This document shows, piece by piece, positions 53,311 through 62,246 of a stretch of DNA of 64,000 nt. Numbering within the stretch: position 1 is the first letter of the stretch; each line of letters opens with the position of its first letter. Made by a program: the position numbers and the translations under genes. The stretch is taken from the NCBI GenBank assembly GCA_016178055.1, contig JACOUC010000044.1, positions 1 through 64,000 on the forward strand, written 5' to 3'. The notes under the pieces were generated by a model. That model did not search any database. It saw nothing but the letters and a program-made list of their open reading frames with translations, and was not told the origin of the DNA. Origin of the DNA: Chlamydiota bacterium (GTDB lineage Bacteria > Auribacterota > JACPWU01).

Positions 53311-53385
53311 GAATTGATAATAAAGGTAGAATAAATTAATTCCTAAATTATCAATTCTCAATTATCCATTTTCAATTTTGAGTGA
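53288..53385. repeat. Heptad hairpin element, UbiX-MenG gap
   Basis: The arms are aattgat/aattaat/aattgag units, then, after a spacer, attatca/attctca/attatcc units. The first arm begins inside the last codons of ubiX (LIINN), so the element probably altered its C-terminus. Confidence 0.7.
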
Positions 53386-53406
53386 CCTAAAGGATTATAC
53401 CTAACC

Positions 53407-54063
53407 GTGAATCAAAACCAAGAAATCGGAAGCATGTTTTCAAGAATTGCCAAACGTTATAACCTTGCCAATGATTTATTGAGTTTGGGTATTCACCGAC
53501 GATGGAAAAAAAAAGCCCTTAAGATACTCCAATATCAAAGAGGCGAAAAACTGTTAGACCTTTGCTGTGGAACAGGAGATTTTTTAAAAGTACAAAAATC
53601 AGGAATAGGGATAGATCTTTCTTTCCAGATGCTTCGTGAGGCTCAGAAAAGAATTTCAAACTCTCTTGTCTGCGGCGATGGAGAAAATCTTCCCCTTAAG
53701 AATCATTCTATAAAAAAAATCATTATTGGTTTTGGAATCAGAAATATTCCTCATGTCCCTAAAGCGCTTTCAGAGATGTATCGAGTTTTAACCCCGGGAG
53801 GGAGAATGGTCATTCTAGAATTTTCTAAACCTCGAAGACTCTTTTTCTCAAAAATTTATTTCTTTTATCTCAATAAGATTCTCCCTCGCTTGGGAGGATG
53901 GATTTCACATGACTCAGAAGCCTATCACTATCTTGCGAAAACGGTCGGGGCATTTCCAGACGGGGAGGAATTTCTAAATTTGATGAGGAAAGAAAAATTT
54001 AAAAACATCAAAATGGAACGACTTCATCTTGGAATTGCTTCTATCTACAGCGGGGAAAAATAG
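53407..54063 (+). CDS. menG: Demethylmenaquinone methyltransferase (UbiE/MenG family)
   Basis: The protein has 218 residues. The order is MFSRIAKRYNLANDLLSLGIHRRWKKKAL, LLDLCCGTGDFL (SAM loop), GDGENLPLKNHS, IGFGIRNIPHVPKALSEMYRVLTPGGRMVILEFSKP and YHYLAKTVGAFPDGEEF. The SAM loop is followed by a shorter stretch than usual. It catalyses the last step of menaquinone synthesis. It starts with GTG. Confidence 0.92.
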   Translation: MNQNQEIGSMFSRIAKRYNLANDLLSLGIHRRWKKKALKILQYQRGEKLLDLCCGTGDFLKVQKSGIGIDLSFQMLREAQKRISNSLVCGDGENLPLKNHSIKKIIIGFGIRNIPHVPKALSEMYRVLTPGGRMVILEFSKPRRLFFSKIYFFYLNKILPRLGGWISHDSEAYHYLAKTVGAFPDGEEFLNLMRKEKFKNIKMERLHLGIASIYSGEK

Positions 54064-54065
54064 TC

Positions 54066-54563
54066 TTATTTAATCTTTTTTTCTTCATCCAAACTTAACC
54101 TTAAAAACTCTACATCCATCTTGTCACTGGGTCTTAGCGTGTTTTTCATACGAATAAGAAGAAGCTTTTTGGGAACGGGAATTTTGACACCTTCAAAAGT
54201 AATGAAATCCATATCTTGTGAAGCCTCTTGATATCCAATTCCACATGCCTTGGCCATCAAATCGATCACAAATTCATCGGCAATACGAACGATAGAATAT
54301 TTGTTTACTTCGTCATTGTTCATTTCTGAAATTGCATTATCAGGAAGGATCGAAAGAGCTTTTTTAATTTTTTCAATATTTTCAGGGGAAGGGTCTACGA
54401 GTAAATCAATATCTTTGGTACCACGGACAAATCCGTAAATGATAACTGCAAATCCACCGATCAGTAAATATTTAACCCCCTGATCATTTAAAGATTTACA
54501 TAGGGACACTAAATCTTCGAGTTCAGGCGCACGTGAGTAGTCACGATTGCTTTGATCATCCAT
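54066..54563 (-). CDS. Nucleotidyltransferase-fold protein, toxin-antitoxin candidate
   Basis: The protein has 165 residues. YLLIGGFAVIIYGFVRGTKDIDLLVDPSPENIEKIKKAL is the GG-x(10-12)-T-K-D-I-D motif of DUF6036/AbiEii-like nucleotidyltransferases. VPKKLLLIRMKNTLRPSDKMDVEFLR completes the pattern. It overlaps the 3' end of the upstream small gene. Confidence 0.82.
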   Translation of the reverse strand: MDDQSNRDYSRAPELEDLVSLCKSLNDQGVKYLLIGGFAVIIYGFVRGTKDIDLLVDPSPENIEKIKKALSILPDNAISEMNNDEVNKYSIVRIADEFVIDLMAKACGIGYQEASQDMDFITFEGVKIPVPKKLLLIRMKNTLRPSDKMDVEFLRLSLDEEKKIK

Positions 54564-54745
54564 TGATCAGCCTCTTCCATTGACGAGAACCGATAGACTC
54601 CCTTTGGAATTAAAGCCCCTTTTCGAAGCTTATTAATGGTTCTAAGAAGAATAGATACATCGCGGAAAAAATCCACCTTTCCAAATCTCTTCGTAATGAG
54701 CTTCATCATAATATCATTCTTTCCTAAAAAAATCCCACGAGGCAA
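54509..54745 (-). CDS. Small partner of the nucleotidyltransferase
   Basis: The protein has up to 78 residues. KGALIPKGVYRFSSMEEADQWMIKAI is the short 'G-yrF-s-eEA-xW' motif often found in ORFs upstream of nucleotidyltransferase toxins. Overlap with the next gene is 55 bases. The exact start is unsure: ATG 54745, or one of two later ATGs. Confidence 0.6.
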   Translation of the reverse strand: MPRGIFLGKNDIMMKLITKRFGKVDFFRDVSILLRTINKLRKGALIPKGVYRFSSMEEADQWMIKAIVTTHVRLNSKI

Positions 54746-54779
54746 TTATATCAAACGGCATGTCATTCGCATACAAGCT

Positions 54780-57584
54780 TTACCACTCTTCTTCAACCTT
54801 TTTATCTTCAGCCTTTTTTTCCTCGGGATGAGCTGTGTTTGGAAGACTTGAACTGCTTTCACTTTGGACAGGTACAGAAACTGATTTTTCTTCAGTTTGA
54901 GATTTTGATTCAGACAAGGCTTGAGCTGGTTGAGAAGACTGAACAGGTTTCTCAGAAGAAGTTGAAAGACCCATCGTCACTAAATAATCTCGAATGGCCC
55001 GTGTCTGCCAAGAAGCATCTGCAAGGAAAGCCTCTAAATCAGAGCCATAAAGGTCTTCAAAGAATTTTTTCATTTCCTGAACTTGAGGAGATTTTAATAG
55101 ATTGGGAACAAAAGAAATCCGTTTCCCACTCATTTTAGGAAAATTGGTGGGCATTTTAGTTCCCGGTTGAAACTCTTCAGGACTTAAAATCCAATTTGCG
55201 ATCCATTCATGACGCAGACGATCCTTCGCTAAGCCTAAATTTGGACCTAGTGTCGTGACCTGATTTTTTTGAGCCAATGGGTCCAAACTCACGGGATGAC
55301 AAGACATGCACTTAAACATTTCAAAAAGTTTTCCTCCTGCTTCACGATCTCTCTGAAAATCTTTTCCCTGAGTTACTAAGGGAGATTCATAAGGATAAGG
55401 CGCATCTGAAGCGGATGAAAAATAATTTACCAAATGAATAGCATCTTCATCCGTTAAATTAAATCTGGGCATTCTAACCGTATACCAAGGTCTGATGGCA
55501 AATGGACTTTTCAAAAAGTTAAAGAGCCACTGAGGCTGAACCTTTGCTCCTTCTCCATTCAAATTGGGAGCAATTTCTGAACCTTTCCCCTCAATCGTAT
55601 GGCATCCAATACAATTAAGATCTCTTACTAGATTCCTCCCTATTTCAATGTTTTTTTCTTTTTCAGTGAATGTTTTACGAGCCTCTAAAGGAATACTTTT
55701 TGCTTCTTCTGTAAAGCCTGTCAAAAGGGTTACAAGCGATGTCGCCTCTTCATCCGCCAAATGAAAATGAGGCATTTTTTGAGCAATTCTCTCCGTGGCA
55801 TAGCTCTGAGGATTTTTAATTTTATTAAAGGTCCAGTCCCATAGCGTATGAGGAATATTTTCTGCATAACCAAAATAAAGAAGATCCAAATCCTTTGAAC
55901 CGAAGGTGGTTAATTCTGCACCTACCCTGGGGCTATTTTCCATCCCTTGAATATCATGGCAACCAAAGCAGCCCAAAGTTCCAATCAGCTGTTTCCCTTT
56001 TTCGGCTGACTCTGGTTTCACGGGTTCATCAATGGAAACAAGATCCGATCCTTCACGTTTTAGGCTAGTTAAAAAACTCACCAAGTGAGCAATGTCTGTA
56101 TCCGATAAACGCATGTTGGGCATTTTGCCATGAGGAAGATAATCGCGAGGGTTTTTCAACCAACGATAAAGCCACTCGGGTCGAACCTTACTGCCCACAT
56201 TTGTCAAATTGGGTGCAAAGGTATTCCCTTCTTCTCCAATCGGGTGGCAAGCAATACAGGCCAATTCCGTAAAAAGCCTTTTGCCTTCTTCGGGGGTCCC
56301 TTTCTTTAAGGCTTCTTTTTCTTCATCCGTCATCGCTTGAGATTCATTCAAAGAAGATAAATAATGAGCCATCTCCTTGGCTTCTTCCTGGGTCACTCTG
56401 AATTGAGGCATACGCGTGCTTGGACTCCAGCCCTTAGGATTCATAATCCACTGCGTCATCCAAGGAATGGTTGTCTTTTGATGAATATGATTAAGCTCGG
56501 GGCCTACCTTCTTTGCATTTTCAAATCCAGGCGCCAAATGACATCCCACACATCCTAATTTTGTAAAAAGAATTTTCCCTTCAGTGGCACGGGGGGCCTC
56601 AGGAACCTGGACTGTTGAATGACATTTCTGACACGAGCTCTCGACTTTCTCACCTCTCAAAAGAGGCGTTCCCCAATGTGGAATCTCTCCATGAGCCGTT
56701 TGAACCGTTAAAGCTGGACCCTGCCCTCCATGGCAAATGGTGCAAGCAAACTTTTCTGGAGGATGATTTTTGAGTAAAACATCTAACTTTGGATGGGTTC
56801 GAAAAGGTTGAGGATATTTTTTAGCATCTTCAAAACCGGATCGATCAATCGCCAAATGACAGGTTTGACAGCGATCCACGCGATTCAAATTGTTAACGAC
56901 AATTTGTTGTATCTTGGGACTTTTCTCTTTAATATCCGCAATCTTTTTCTGAAGACCTTCCCGTTTAGAAGTCATTTGAGCGATTTTAACTAGAGTCTCT
57001 GAGAGCTCTTCGTCATGCGATTTCACCTGACTCCAAAGCGGCGCCATCTGGGATTCAACTTCTTTAATTTTCAAAGAAAATTCGTCCAGTTTCTTTTGAA
57101 GTTTGTCTACTTGCTTTTTTCTTTTCTCAGCATCTGAAGATCGATCTATTTTAGCTTTCTCATACTTGTAATAGGCTGCATCATATTCACTTTTGGAAAA
57201 TTGAGAAGCTCGAGAGAAATCCTGAAGTTTTAATTTTAACTGATCGAGATGTTCCTTTGCCTCATGATAAGCTCGAGCTTGGGAAGAATCCTGAGGGCCC
57301 TTTTCAAGGGTTTTTAACCCTTCTTGAAGAGTTTGATATTGTTTTTGAATGCGAGGAGAGTTAAATAATTTATTTTCCTCTTCATATTCTTTGTTTACTT
57401 TCTCTAATTCTAATTTGAAAAAGGCTTTTTGAAAATCCTTCCAGGGTCTTCGATGAAAAGTTTCATCCCATACTGCCCAAAGGGTCAAAATAATAAGCAG
57501 AATAACCGTGGCAAAAAAAGGAATTCGATAAGACTGTTCTTCCGTAGGTTTTTTCCGCCATGCCCCTAATTGTCCCAAAACCAT
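54780..57584 (-). CDS. Membrane-anchored octaheme c-type cytochrome of the bc-type complex
   Basis: The protein has 934 residues. A membrane helix lies at about 22-40, then a coiled coil (about 45-230, with repeated KL-KK-D). Eight haem motifs follow: CQTCH, CTICH, CQKCH, CVGCH, CIACH, CFGCH, CIGCH and CMSCH. The last five lie in repeated modules of about 100 residues with VGPELNHIHQK-like and MPxFxLTDEEA-like segments, i.e. tandem cytochrome-c units with Met ligands. A Ser/Gln/Glu-rich tail ends the protein. It is the last gene after Rieske and cytochrome b, so it probably takes electrons from the Rieske protein in place of cytochrome c1. Confidence 0.9.
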   Translation of the reverse strand: MVLGQLGAWRKKPTEEQSYRIPFFATVILLIILTLWAVWDETFHRRPWKDFQKAFFKLELEKVNKEYEEENKLFNSPRIQKQYQTLQEGLKTLEKGPQDSSQARAYHEAKEHLDQLKLKLQDFSRASQFSKSEYDAAYYKYEKAKIDRSSDAEKRKKQVDKLQKKLDEFSLKIKEVESQMAPLWSQVKSHDEELSETLVKIAQMTSKREGLQKKIADIKEKSPKIQQIVVNNLNRVDRCQTCHLAIDRSGFEDAKKYPQPFRTHPKLDVLLKNHPPEKFACTICHGGQGPALTVQTAHGEIPHWGTPLLRGEKVESSCQKCHSTVQVPEAPRATEGKILFTKLGCVGCHLAPGFENAKKVGPELNHIHQKTTIPWMTQWIMNPKGWSPSTRMPQFRVTQEEAKEMAHYLSSLNESQAMTDEEKEALKKGTPEEGKRLFTELACIACHPIGEEGNTFAPNLTNVGSKVRPEWLYRWLKNPRDYLPHGKMPNMRLSDTDIAHLVSFLTSLKREGSDLVSIDEPVKPESAEKGKQLIGTLGCFGCHDIQGMENSPRVGAELTTFGSKDLDLLYFGYAENIPHTLWDWTFNKIKNPQSYATERIAQKMPHFHLADEEATSLVTLLTGFTEEAKSIPLEARKTFTEKEKNIEIGRNLVRDLNCIGCHTIEGKGSEIAPNLNGEGAKVQPQWLFNFLKSPFAIRPWYTVRMPRFNLTDEDAIHLVNYFSSASDAPYPYESPLVTQGKDFQRDREAGGKLFEMFKCMSCHPVSLDPLAQKNQVTTLGPNLGLAKDRLRHEWIANWILSPEEFQPGTKMPTNFPKMSGKRISFVPNLLKSPQVQEMKKFFEDLYGSDLEAFLADASWQTRAIRDYLVTMGLSTSSEKPVQSSQPAQALSESKSQTEEKSVSVPVQSESSSSLPNTAHPEEKKAEDKKVEEEW

Positions 57585-57595
57585 AATGCATCCTT

Positions 57596-58492
57596 CTAAA
57601 TATTAAACCAGGGCGTCACCCAAACATATTTGACATTGAATGCATAACGTAAAATCATTTTGATCGGTAAAGACATCATGGTAAATAAAAGAAGTGAAAA
57701 TACGGCAAAGCGCATCCATCCCATATCTTTTAAAAATTCACTTTTTCTTACCTTTAAAATTAAATACCAAAGAAACCCAAGCCCATAATAAGTGCCGATG
57801 ACAGCTGCCCCAAGAAGACTCGCGATGGTTTTAGACCGAATCTGAAGAAGATCTGAGAGATTAATATTGGTGGTTGCAACCACCTTGTGAGGGTCCCATT
57901 CTTGCCAGGGAAAGAAAAAATTCCACCCAGGACCACGGAAAAAGGTTCCAACAATAATCATTGAGACCCATAAAACAATAAAACCAAAACAGAAAATCAA
58001 AATGGCAATCTTTCTCTCTTTAATCGTGTAGTAACCATTTCCCAAGGGATTACGGTCCAAATAGGGAATCGCAATTAAGCCTATAATAATAATACTCGGT
58101 AAAACGACCCCTGCGATCCATGGATCAAAATAAACCAACATTTCCTGAAGACCTAAAAAATACCATGGAGCCTTGCTCGGATTGGGAGTTTTTGCAGGAT
58201 TCGCTGCCTCTTCAAGAGGGGCATCAATCCCGAGAGACCAAAAAATTAAGATGAGAAGGATCACTAAGGAGGCTAAAAACTCAACTCTCACCAAATAAGG
58301 GAAAACATAAACTTTGTCGACTTCCTTTTTCGGATCAGGTTTCATACGATGACGATCATTCATAAAACCTTGCCACAGAGAAAGCCCTAAAAAGAAAAAA
58401 ACCAAAAGCAGCATTCCTATAATAGGAACATTGTCAGGTTGAGTCAGAATATGTATAAAATGATTCATAGTTGTCACCATAAACGCGTCCAC
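57596..58492 (-). CDS. Cytochrome b, C-terminal part (subunit IV-like)
   Basis: The protein has 298 residues. VYVFPYLVRVEFLASLVILLILIFWS and NPSKAPWYFLGLQEMLVYFDPWIAGVVLPS (the PxxAPWYF quinol-site loop, PEWY-equivalent) match subunit IV of b6f-type complexes. An added set of about four helices follows. It lies between the cytochrome b gene and the multihaem gene. Confidence 0.88.
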   Translation of the reverse strand: MDAFMVTTMNHFIHILTQPDNVPIIGMLLLVFFFLGLSLWQGFMNDRHRMKPDPKKEVDKVYVFPYLVRVEFLASLVILLILIFWSLGIDAPLEEAANPAKTPNPSKAPWYFLGLQEMLVYFDPWIAGVVLPSIIIIGLIAIPYLDRNPLGNGYYTIKERKIAILIFCFGFIVLWVSMIIVGTFFRGPGWNFFFPWQEWDPHKVVATTNINLSDLLQIRSKTIASLLGAAVIGTYYGLGFLWYLILKVRKSEFLKDMGWMRFAVFSLLLFTMMSLPIKMILRYAFNVKYVWVTPWFNI

Positions 58493-58504
58493 CCAAGTGG
58501 ATGA

Positions 58505-58584
58505 AAATGGTCTGCAGTCAACGGTCGACAGTTTTAAAGGAATTATTTATTTTCTATAGACTGTTGACCGTTGACTGTGGACTT
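58505..58584. repeat. Heptad hairpin element, cytochrome b-subunit IV gap
   Basis: The arms have gcagtca/acggtcg/acagttt units and their complement; the spacer is the reverse complement of that at 52578-52600. It lies within the bc operon. Confidence 0.8.
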
Positions 58585-58610
58585 GTTTTTCATAGTTACT
58601 TACTGCTTTT

Positions 58611-59450
58611 CTAAAGGGGTCCAGAAATTCCACCATCTTTACGCACTCGCCAGAAATGAACTGTTACAAAAACTAAAAGGAAAAAGGGTAGCGCAATACA
58701 GTGAAGCACGTAAAACCGCAATAAGGTAGGTGCCCCTACTTGTGTTCCTCCCAAGAGAGCAAAACGAATGTCGTTGTCAGGTCTCATTCCTAATTGGGGG
58801 CCAAAAGGACCTTCATGACCTAAAAGCGGAGTTGCCCTGGCCATGTTGGTTCCAACCGTTACAGCCCAAATGGCCAACTGATCCCAAGGAAGCAAATATC
58901 CCGTGAAACTTAAAAACATGGTTAAAAATAAAAGGATCACACCGATACCCCAATTAAATTCTCTGGGAGGTTTGTAAGAGCCTGTCATAAAAACGCGAAA
59001 CATATGAAGCCATACCGTAATAATCATGGCATGAGCGGACCAGCGATGCAAATTTCTTAAAAGCATGCCAAAAGGAACATCAAACTGGAGATATTTCATA
59101 TCAAAATAGGCGTATTCTGCCGTGGGTCGATAATAGAACATCAAGGCAACACCACTAACCAAAAGAACGAGAAAGAGAAAAAAACTTAATCCTCCCATGC
59201 ACCATGTGTGTTTAAATTTAACCGCTCCTCGCAAAACCTTCACCGGATGCAAATGCAGAAAAACATTTCCAATAATGGCTAAGGTACGATTTTTAGGAGT
59301 GTCTTTGTAATCATGACGAAACATCGACCGCCAAACTTGCGTCTTTTTCATCTTTTGAAACAAAGTCTCTTTTACCACCGGCAGCTTGGGAGGAGTCGGT
59401 GAAACCGGTGGAGGCGTTTGAGGTACTACAGGTTTTATTTCTTCAGACAT
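58611..59450 (-). CDS. petB: Cytochrome b, N-terminal part (b6-like)
   Basis: The protein has 279 residues. Four membrane helices carry the haem ligands: [26 protein letters not shown] and [54 protein letters not shown] is the conserved quinol-oxidation helix. A Pro-rich cytosolic N-terminus (about 35 residues) is unusual. The split b6 + IV form is that of b6f and many menaquinol bc complexes. Confidence 0.94.
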   Translation of the reverse strand: MSEEIKPVVPQTPPPVSPTPPKLPVVKETLFQKMKKTQVWRSMFRHDYKDTPKNRTLAIIGNVFLHLHPVKVLRGAVKFKHTWCMGGLSFFLFLVLLVSGVALMFYYRPTAEYAYFDMKYLQFDVPFGMLLRNLHRWSAHAMIITVWLHMFRVFMTGSYKPPREFNWGIGVILLFLTMFLSFTGYLLPWDQLAIWAVTVGTNMARATPLLGHEGPFGPQLGMRPDNDIRFALLGGTQVGAPTLLRFYVLHCIALPFFLLVFVTVHFWRVRKDGGISGPL

Positions 59451-59489
59451 AAAAATCCTTATGTTTCACGTTTAAAGTGAACTCAATCT

Positions 59490-60089
59490 CTATCTTGGAA
59501 GCATCTTTAAAAATGCCTCGGGTTTATCCCATCCCCCTTTTTCATATTGAAAGAGGGTCCCTTTATCAATTAAAATTTGCCCATCATCGGCAAGCCCAAT
59601 CTTGACACGATCCAAAGCCCTCGGTGCCGGACCTTCATAATTGACTCCATCACGATGAAAACCGCTTCCATGGCATGGACATTTGAACTTATCTTCACTG
59701 GGAAGCCAAATAGGAGTACAGCCCAGATGAGTGCATCGAGCTAGAATGGCATAAAAACCCTCTGGAGTCCTTGAAATCCACACCCGTTGCTCGCTGACCC
59801 ACCGTGTACTCACCTGACCCACAGGATATTCTTCAGGAAAACCTGCCTTAAAAATATTGGAGGGTTCAAATAGAACCCTGGGAAACATATAACGAACAAG
59901 GCCAAGAAGCCAAGAGGAAAGAACCATTCCAAAAAAATACCAACCCGTTTTAATAAAAAAATCCCGACGCGTGTAAAGAGAAGCTTCTTTATCCTCTGTG
60001 AATGCTCGTTTTTTTAAATCAGGTCCTTTTTTAATTTCCGGACTCTTCACCTCAGGTGGAGTGGGAAGCAAACCTTCTTCAGCCGACAT
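59490..60089 (-). CDS. Rieske iron-sulfur protein
   Basis: The protein has 199 residues. One membrane helix is at about 43-65 (FFIKTGWYFFGMVLSSWLLGLV). The 2Fe-2S boxes CTHLGCTPIW and CPCHGSGFHRDG are complete. It is the first gene of the operon Rieske, cytochrome b6-like, subunit IV-like, octaheme. Confidence 0.94.
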   Translation of the reverse strand: MSAEEGLLPTPPEVKSPEIKKGPDLKKRAFTEDKEASLYTRRDFFIKTGWYFFGMVLSSWLLGLVRYMFPRVLFEPSNIFKAGFPEEYPVGQVSTRWVSEQRVWISRTPEGFYAILARCTHLGCTPIWLPSEDKFKCPCHGSGFHRDGVNYEGPAPRALDRVKIGLADDGQILIDKGTLFQYEKGGWDKPEAFLKMLPR

Positions 60090-60184
60090 TGATGCTATTT
60101 CCTTTTCAACTTGTTGGAGTTACGAAAAATATAAAATGATCTTTCGAGGTTTTATTCTATAACAACATCAATCAATTTTAAATC

Positions 60185-61603
60185 TCAAAATATTTCTTCA
60201 TTTCTGTTTAAAGAATAGCCCTTTTGAACAATGAGATATCCTTTTTCAAAGTAGCTTATCCCAAAAGATCCATTTTGAATCCATTCCTTGAACTGCTCAG
60301 GATAACCTTTCATTCCCTTAAATCTTGTAAAAATAATATCAGGATGATAATCCCTCTCTTCTAGTTGCTCCCACACAATCAGGCTGGCCCGATTGGCACA
60401 AAAACCCGCCAGTTGAGGATCGCAAAGCAAAATACCGTCCTTAGGAATATGTTGAGCGGCCTCAAGGATTTCTTGACCTTTGGGATGAATATTTCCATAG
60501 ATTCGATCATAGCACCCCCCCAGATAAACAAATCCCTTTGATCGATGCCAGGCAAGTGTTATTAAAATGAGGAATAGGGCATACCTGAGGCTATTGAAGG
60601 ATTTCATTAAATTGCCCTGTCTCATCGAAACGTAAATCGCCTCGATCAAGGCCAAAGTAAAAAGCACAATATGATGGGCAGGGTAATGACTTTTTTGCTC
60701 AAAAATCCAGGGATCACTGCTGGTTGATGTGACCCAAATTCCCACCGCAGGGAAAAGAAGAATAGGAATCCAGCCGCGTTTTCTAAAAAACACCAGACTC
60801 ATCATAAAATACCAAATGAACCGTTTTCCCCGTATCATGAATGGGTCCATAGCCGTAATGGCCCAATAATATTTGAGGTCAACGGGATTTCCTCTTCGCA
60901 CGATATAGGTAACTCCAGCAAGCCAGGGGAAAAGAACAAAGATAGCAAAAACACTATACAGAAAGGCTAAAGCAGCAAGGCTATAACCCAACCTCCAACG
61001 ATTCTTAACCGCAAAATAGAGCAGCATAGGTGTGATGATCATTCCGGTTTCCTCTCGAATCCCTAAGCACAAAATAAAAGGAATCCATACAAATCTCTTT
61101 TGGCAAGACAGACAATGATAAAGCCAGGGAAAAAGTAGAAAATTGAGACTAACACCATGATATTCAGAAAGCATGACTGATTGAGTAAATGGATTTGCAA
61201 TATAGAAGAACAAAAGAGCTGCAATTATTCTACTTTGAATTTTTTTTACATGCAGGGTACGCCACAAAATCAAAGCGCCTACGATTAAACCTAACCATTG
61301 TAAAACAGAGGGAAGAAAGGGATGGTCCCAAACCCAAAAAAAGAAGCCTAAAAGTTCGAGATCAAATGAAAGATGCGTAGAAAGATAAGTATGATCTACA
61401 AGTTCTCTAAAAGGATGCCCATGGGCACAGTTCCAAAGGACATTGGTATATTTTCCATAGTCTGAAATTGTAAACTTTCCCCATGAAAAAGCTGAATAAC
61501 ATGCATCAAAAATAAGAATCGCAAAAAGAATAGAAAGTGAAAACCCAACCAGTGTCGGTATAGATCTTAAGAATGTACAAGCTTTAGTCTCCCTCTGAGT
61601 CAT
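60185..61603 (-). CDS. DUF2079 membrane protein
   Basis: The protein has 472 residues with 9-11 predicted helices. AFSWGKFTISDYGKYTNVLWNCAHGHPFRELVDHTYLSTHLSFDLELLGFFF is the DUF2079 opening; EYHGVSLNFLLFPWLYH and LCLGIREETGMIITPML also belong to the pattern. The N-terminal region is like that of membrane glycosyltransferases of the GT-C group. Activity is unknown. A probable single-gene unit; a GAGAGG site precedes ATG 61603. Confidence 0.85.
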   Translation of the reverse strand: MTQRETKACTFLRSIPTLVGFSLSILFAILIFDACYSAFSWGKFTISDYGKYTNVLWNCAHGHPFRELVDHTYLSTHLSFDLELLGFFFWVWDHPFLPSVLQWLGLIVGALILWRTLHVKKIQSRIIAALLFFYIANPFTQSVMLSEYHGVSLNFLLFPWLYHCLSCQKRFVWIPFILCLGIREETGMIITPMLLYFAVKNRWRLGYSLAALAFLYSVFAIFVLFPWLAGVTYIVRRGNPVDLKYYWAITAMDPFMIRGKRFIWYFMMSLVFFRKRGWIPILLFPAVGIWVTSTSSDPWIFEQKSHYPAHHIVLFTLALIEAIYVSMRQGNLMKSFNSLRYALFLILITLAWHRSKGFVYLGGCYDRIYGNIHPKGQEILEAAQHIPKDGILLCDPQLAGFCANRASLIVWEQLEERDYHPDIIFTRFKGMKGYPEQFKEWIQNGSFGISYFEKGYLIVQKGYSLNRNEEIF

Positions 61604-61701
61604 TTTCTTACCTCTCTCTTGGGTCTTATTTTAAGATTGACATTATATGAACTACGTCATAGCCTGATTTTGTAGTTTAATTTATTGGAGATTTTTTTAA
61701 A

Positions 61702-62037
61702 ATGGAAAAAACTAAACAAATTCAAGAAATCCCCGATGACCTTCAAAAACAGGTCTATGAAGTTTTAGAACAGTGTTACGACCCCGAGATTCCCAATGTC
61801 AGCATTGTGGATTTAGGACTCATTTATGATATCTCCATCCAAAATGATCAAGTGAACATTAAAATGACCCTCACCGCCCAAGGATGTGGAATGGCTCGAA
61901 CCATTGCAGATCAAGTCAAAATGATGGTTCAAGACATTCTATGGGTAAAATCTGCACAAGTTGAAATCGTTTGGGAGCCCCCCTGGCATCCTGATCGAAT
62001 GAGTGAAAAGGCAAAGAAAATCCTTGGATACACGTAA
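61702..62037 (+). CDS. SufT/MIP18-family Fe-S cluster assembly factor
   Basis: The protein has 111 residues. VYEVLEQCYDPEIPNVSIVDLGLIYDISIQNDQVNIKMTLTAQGCGMARTIADQVKMMV matches the DUF59 fold (D-P-E-x-P-v-s-I-v-D-L-G-L-i-y), with the conserved Cys in QGCG. EIVWEPPWHPDRMSEKAKKILG is the usual C-terminus. A role in maturation of Fe-S proteins is likely and fits the nearby Fe-S-rich respiratory genes. Confidence 0.9.
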   Translation: MEKTKQIQEIPDDLQKQVYEVLEQCYDPEIPNVSIVDLGLIYDISIQNDQVNIKMTLTAQGCGMARTIADQVKMMVQDILWVKSAQVEIVWEPPWHPDRMSEKAKKILGYT

Positions 62038-62246
62038 CAAGCAGTAGAAAGTAAATCCCAAGTTTGACACCCGAGAGTGTTTTTTGGAAGGGCAACGCCC
62101 GTAAACCCGCATAAACAATATGGGGTCTTATTTTTTATTTCAAAAAAGAGTAGTGAACATTCTGCATGGATATCGATTATTTTATGAATGGAGTGGTACA
62201 AAAACACTCTGCTTATGTAACCCATTCTGCCAGAAGTGTTATTTTT
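62038..62246. other. Gap between sufT-like gene and third long gene
   Basis: The two genes converge here. The gap contains ggcaacgcccgtaaacccgc, short GC-rich stretches and AT-rich parts. I see no clear terminator, RNA gene or ORF with a ribosome-binding site. Confidence 0.4.
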
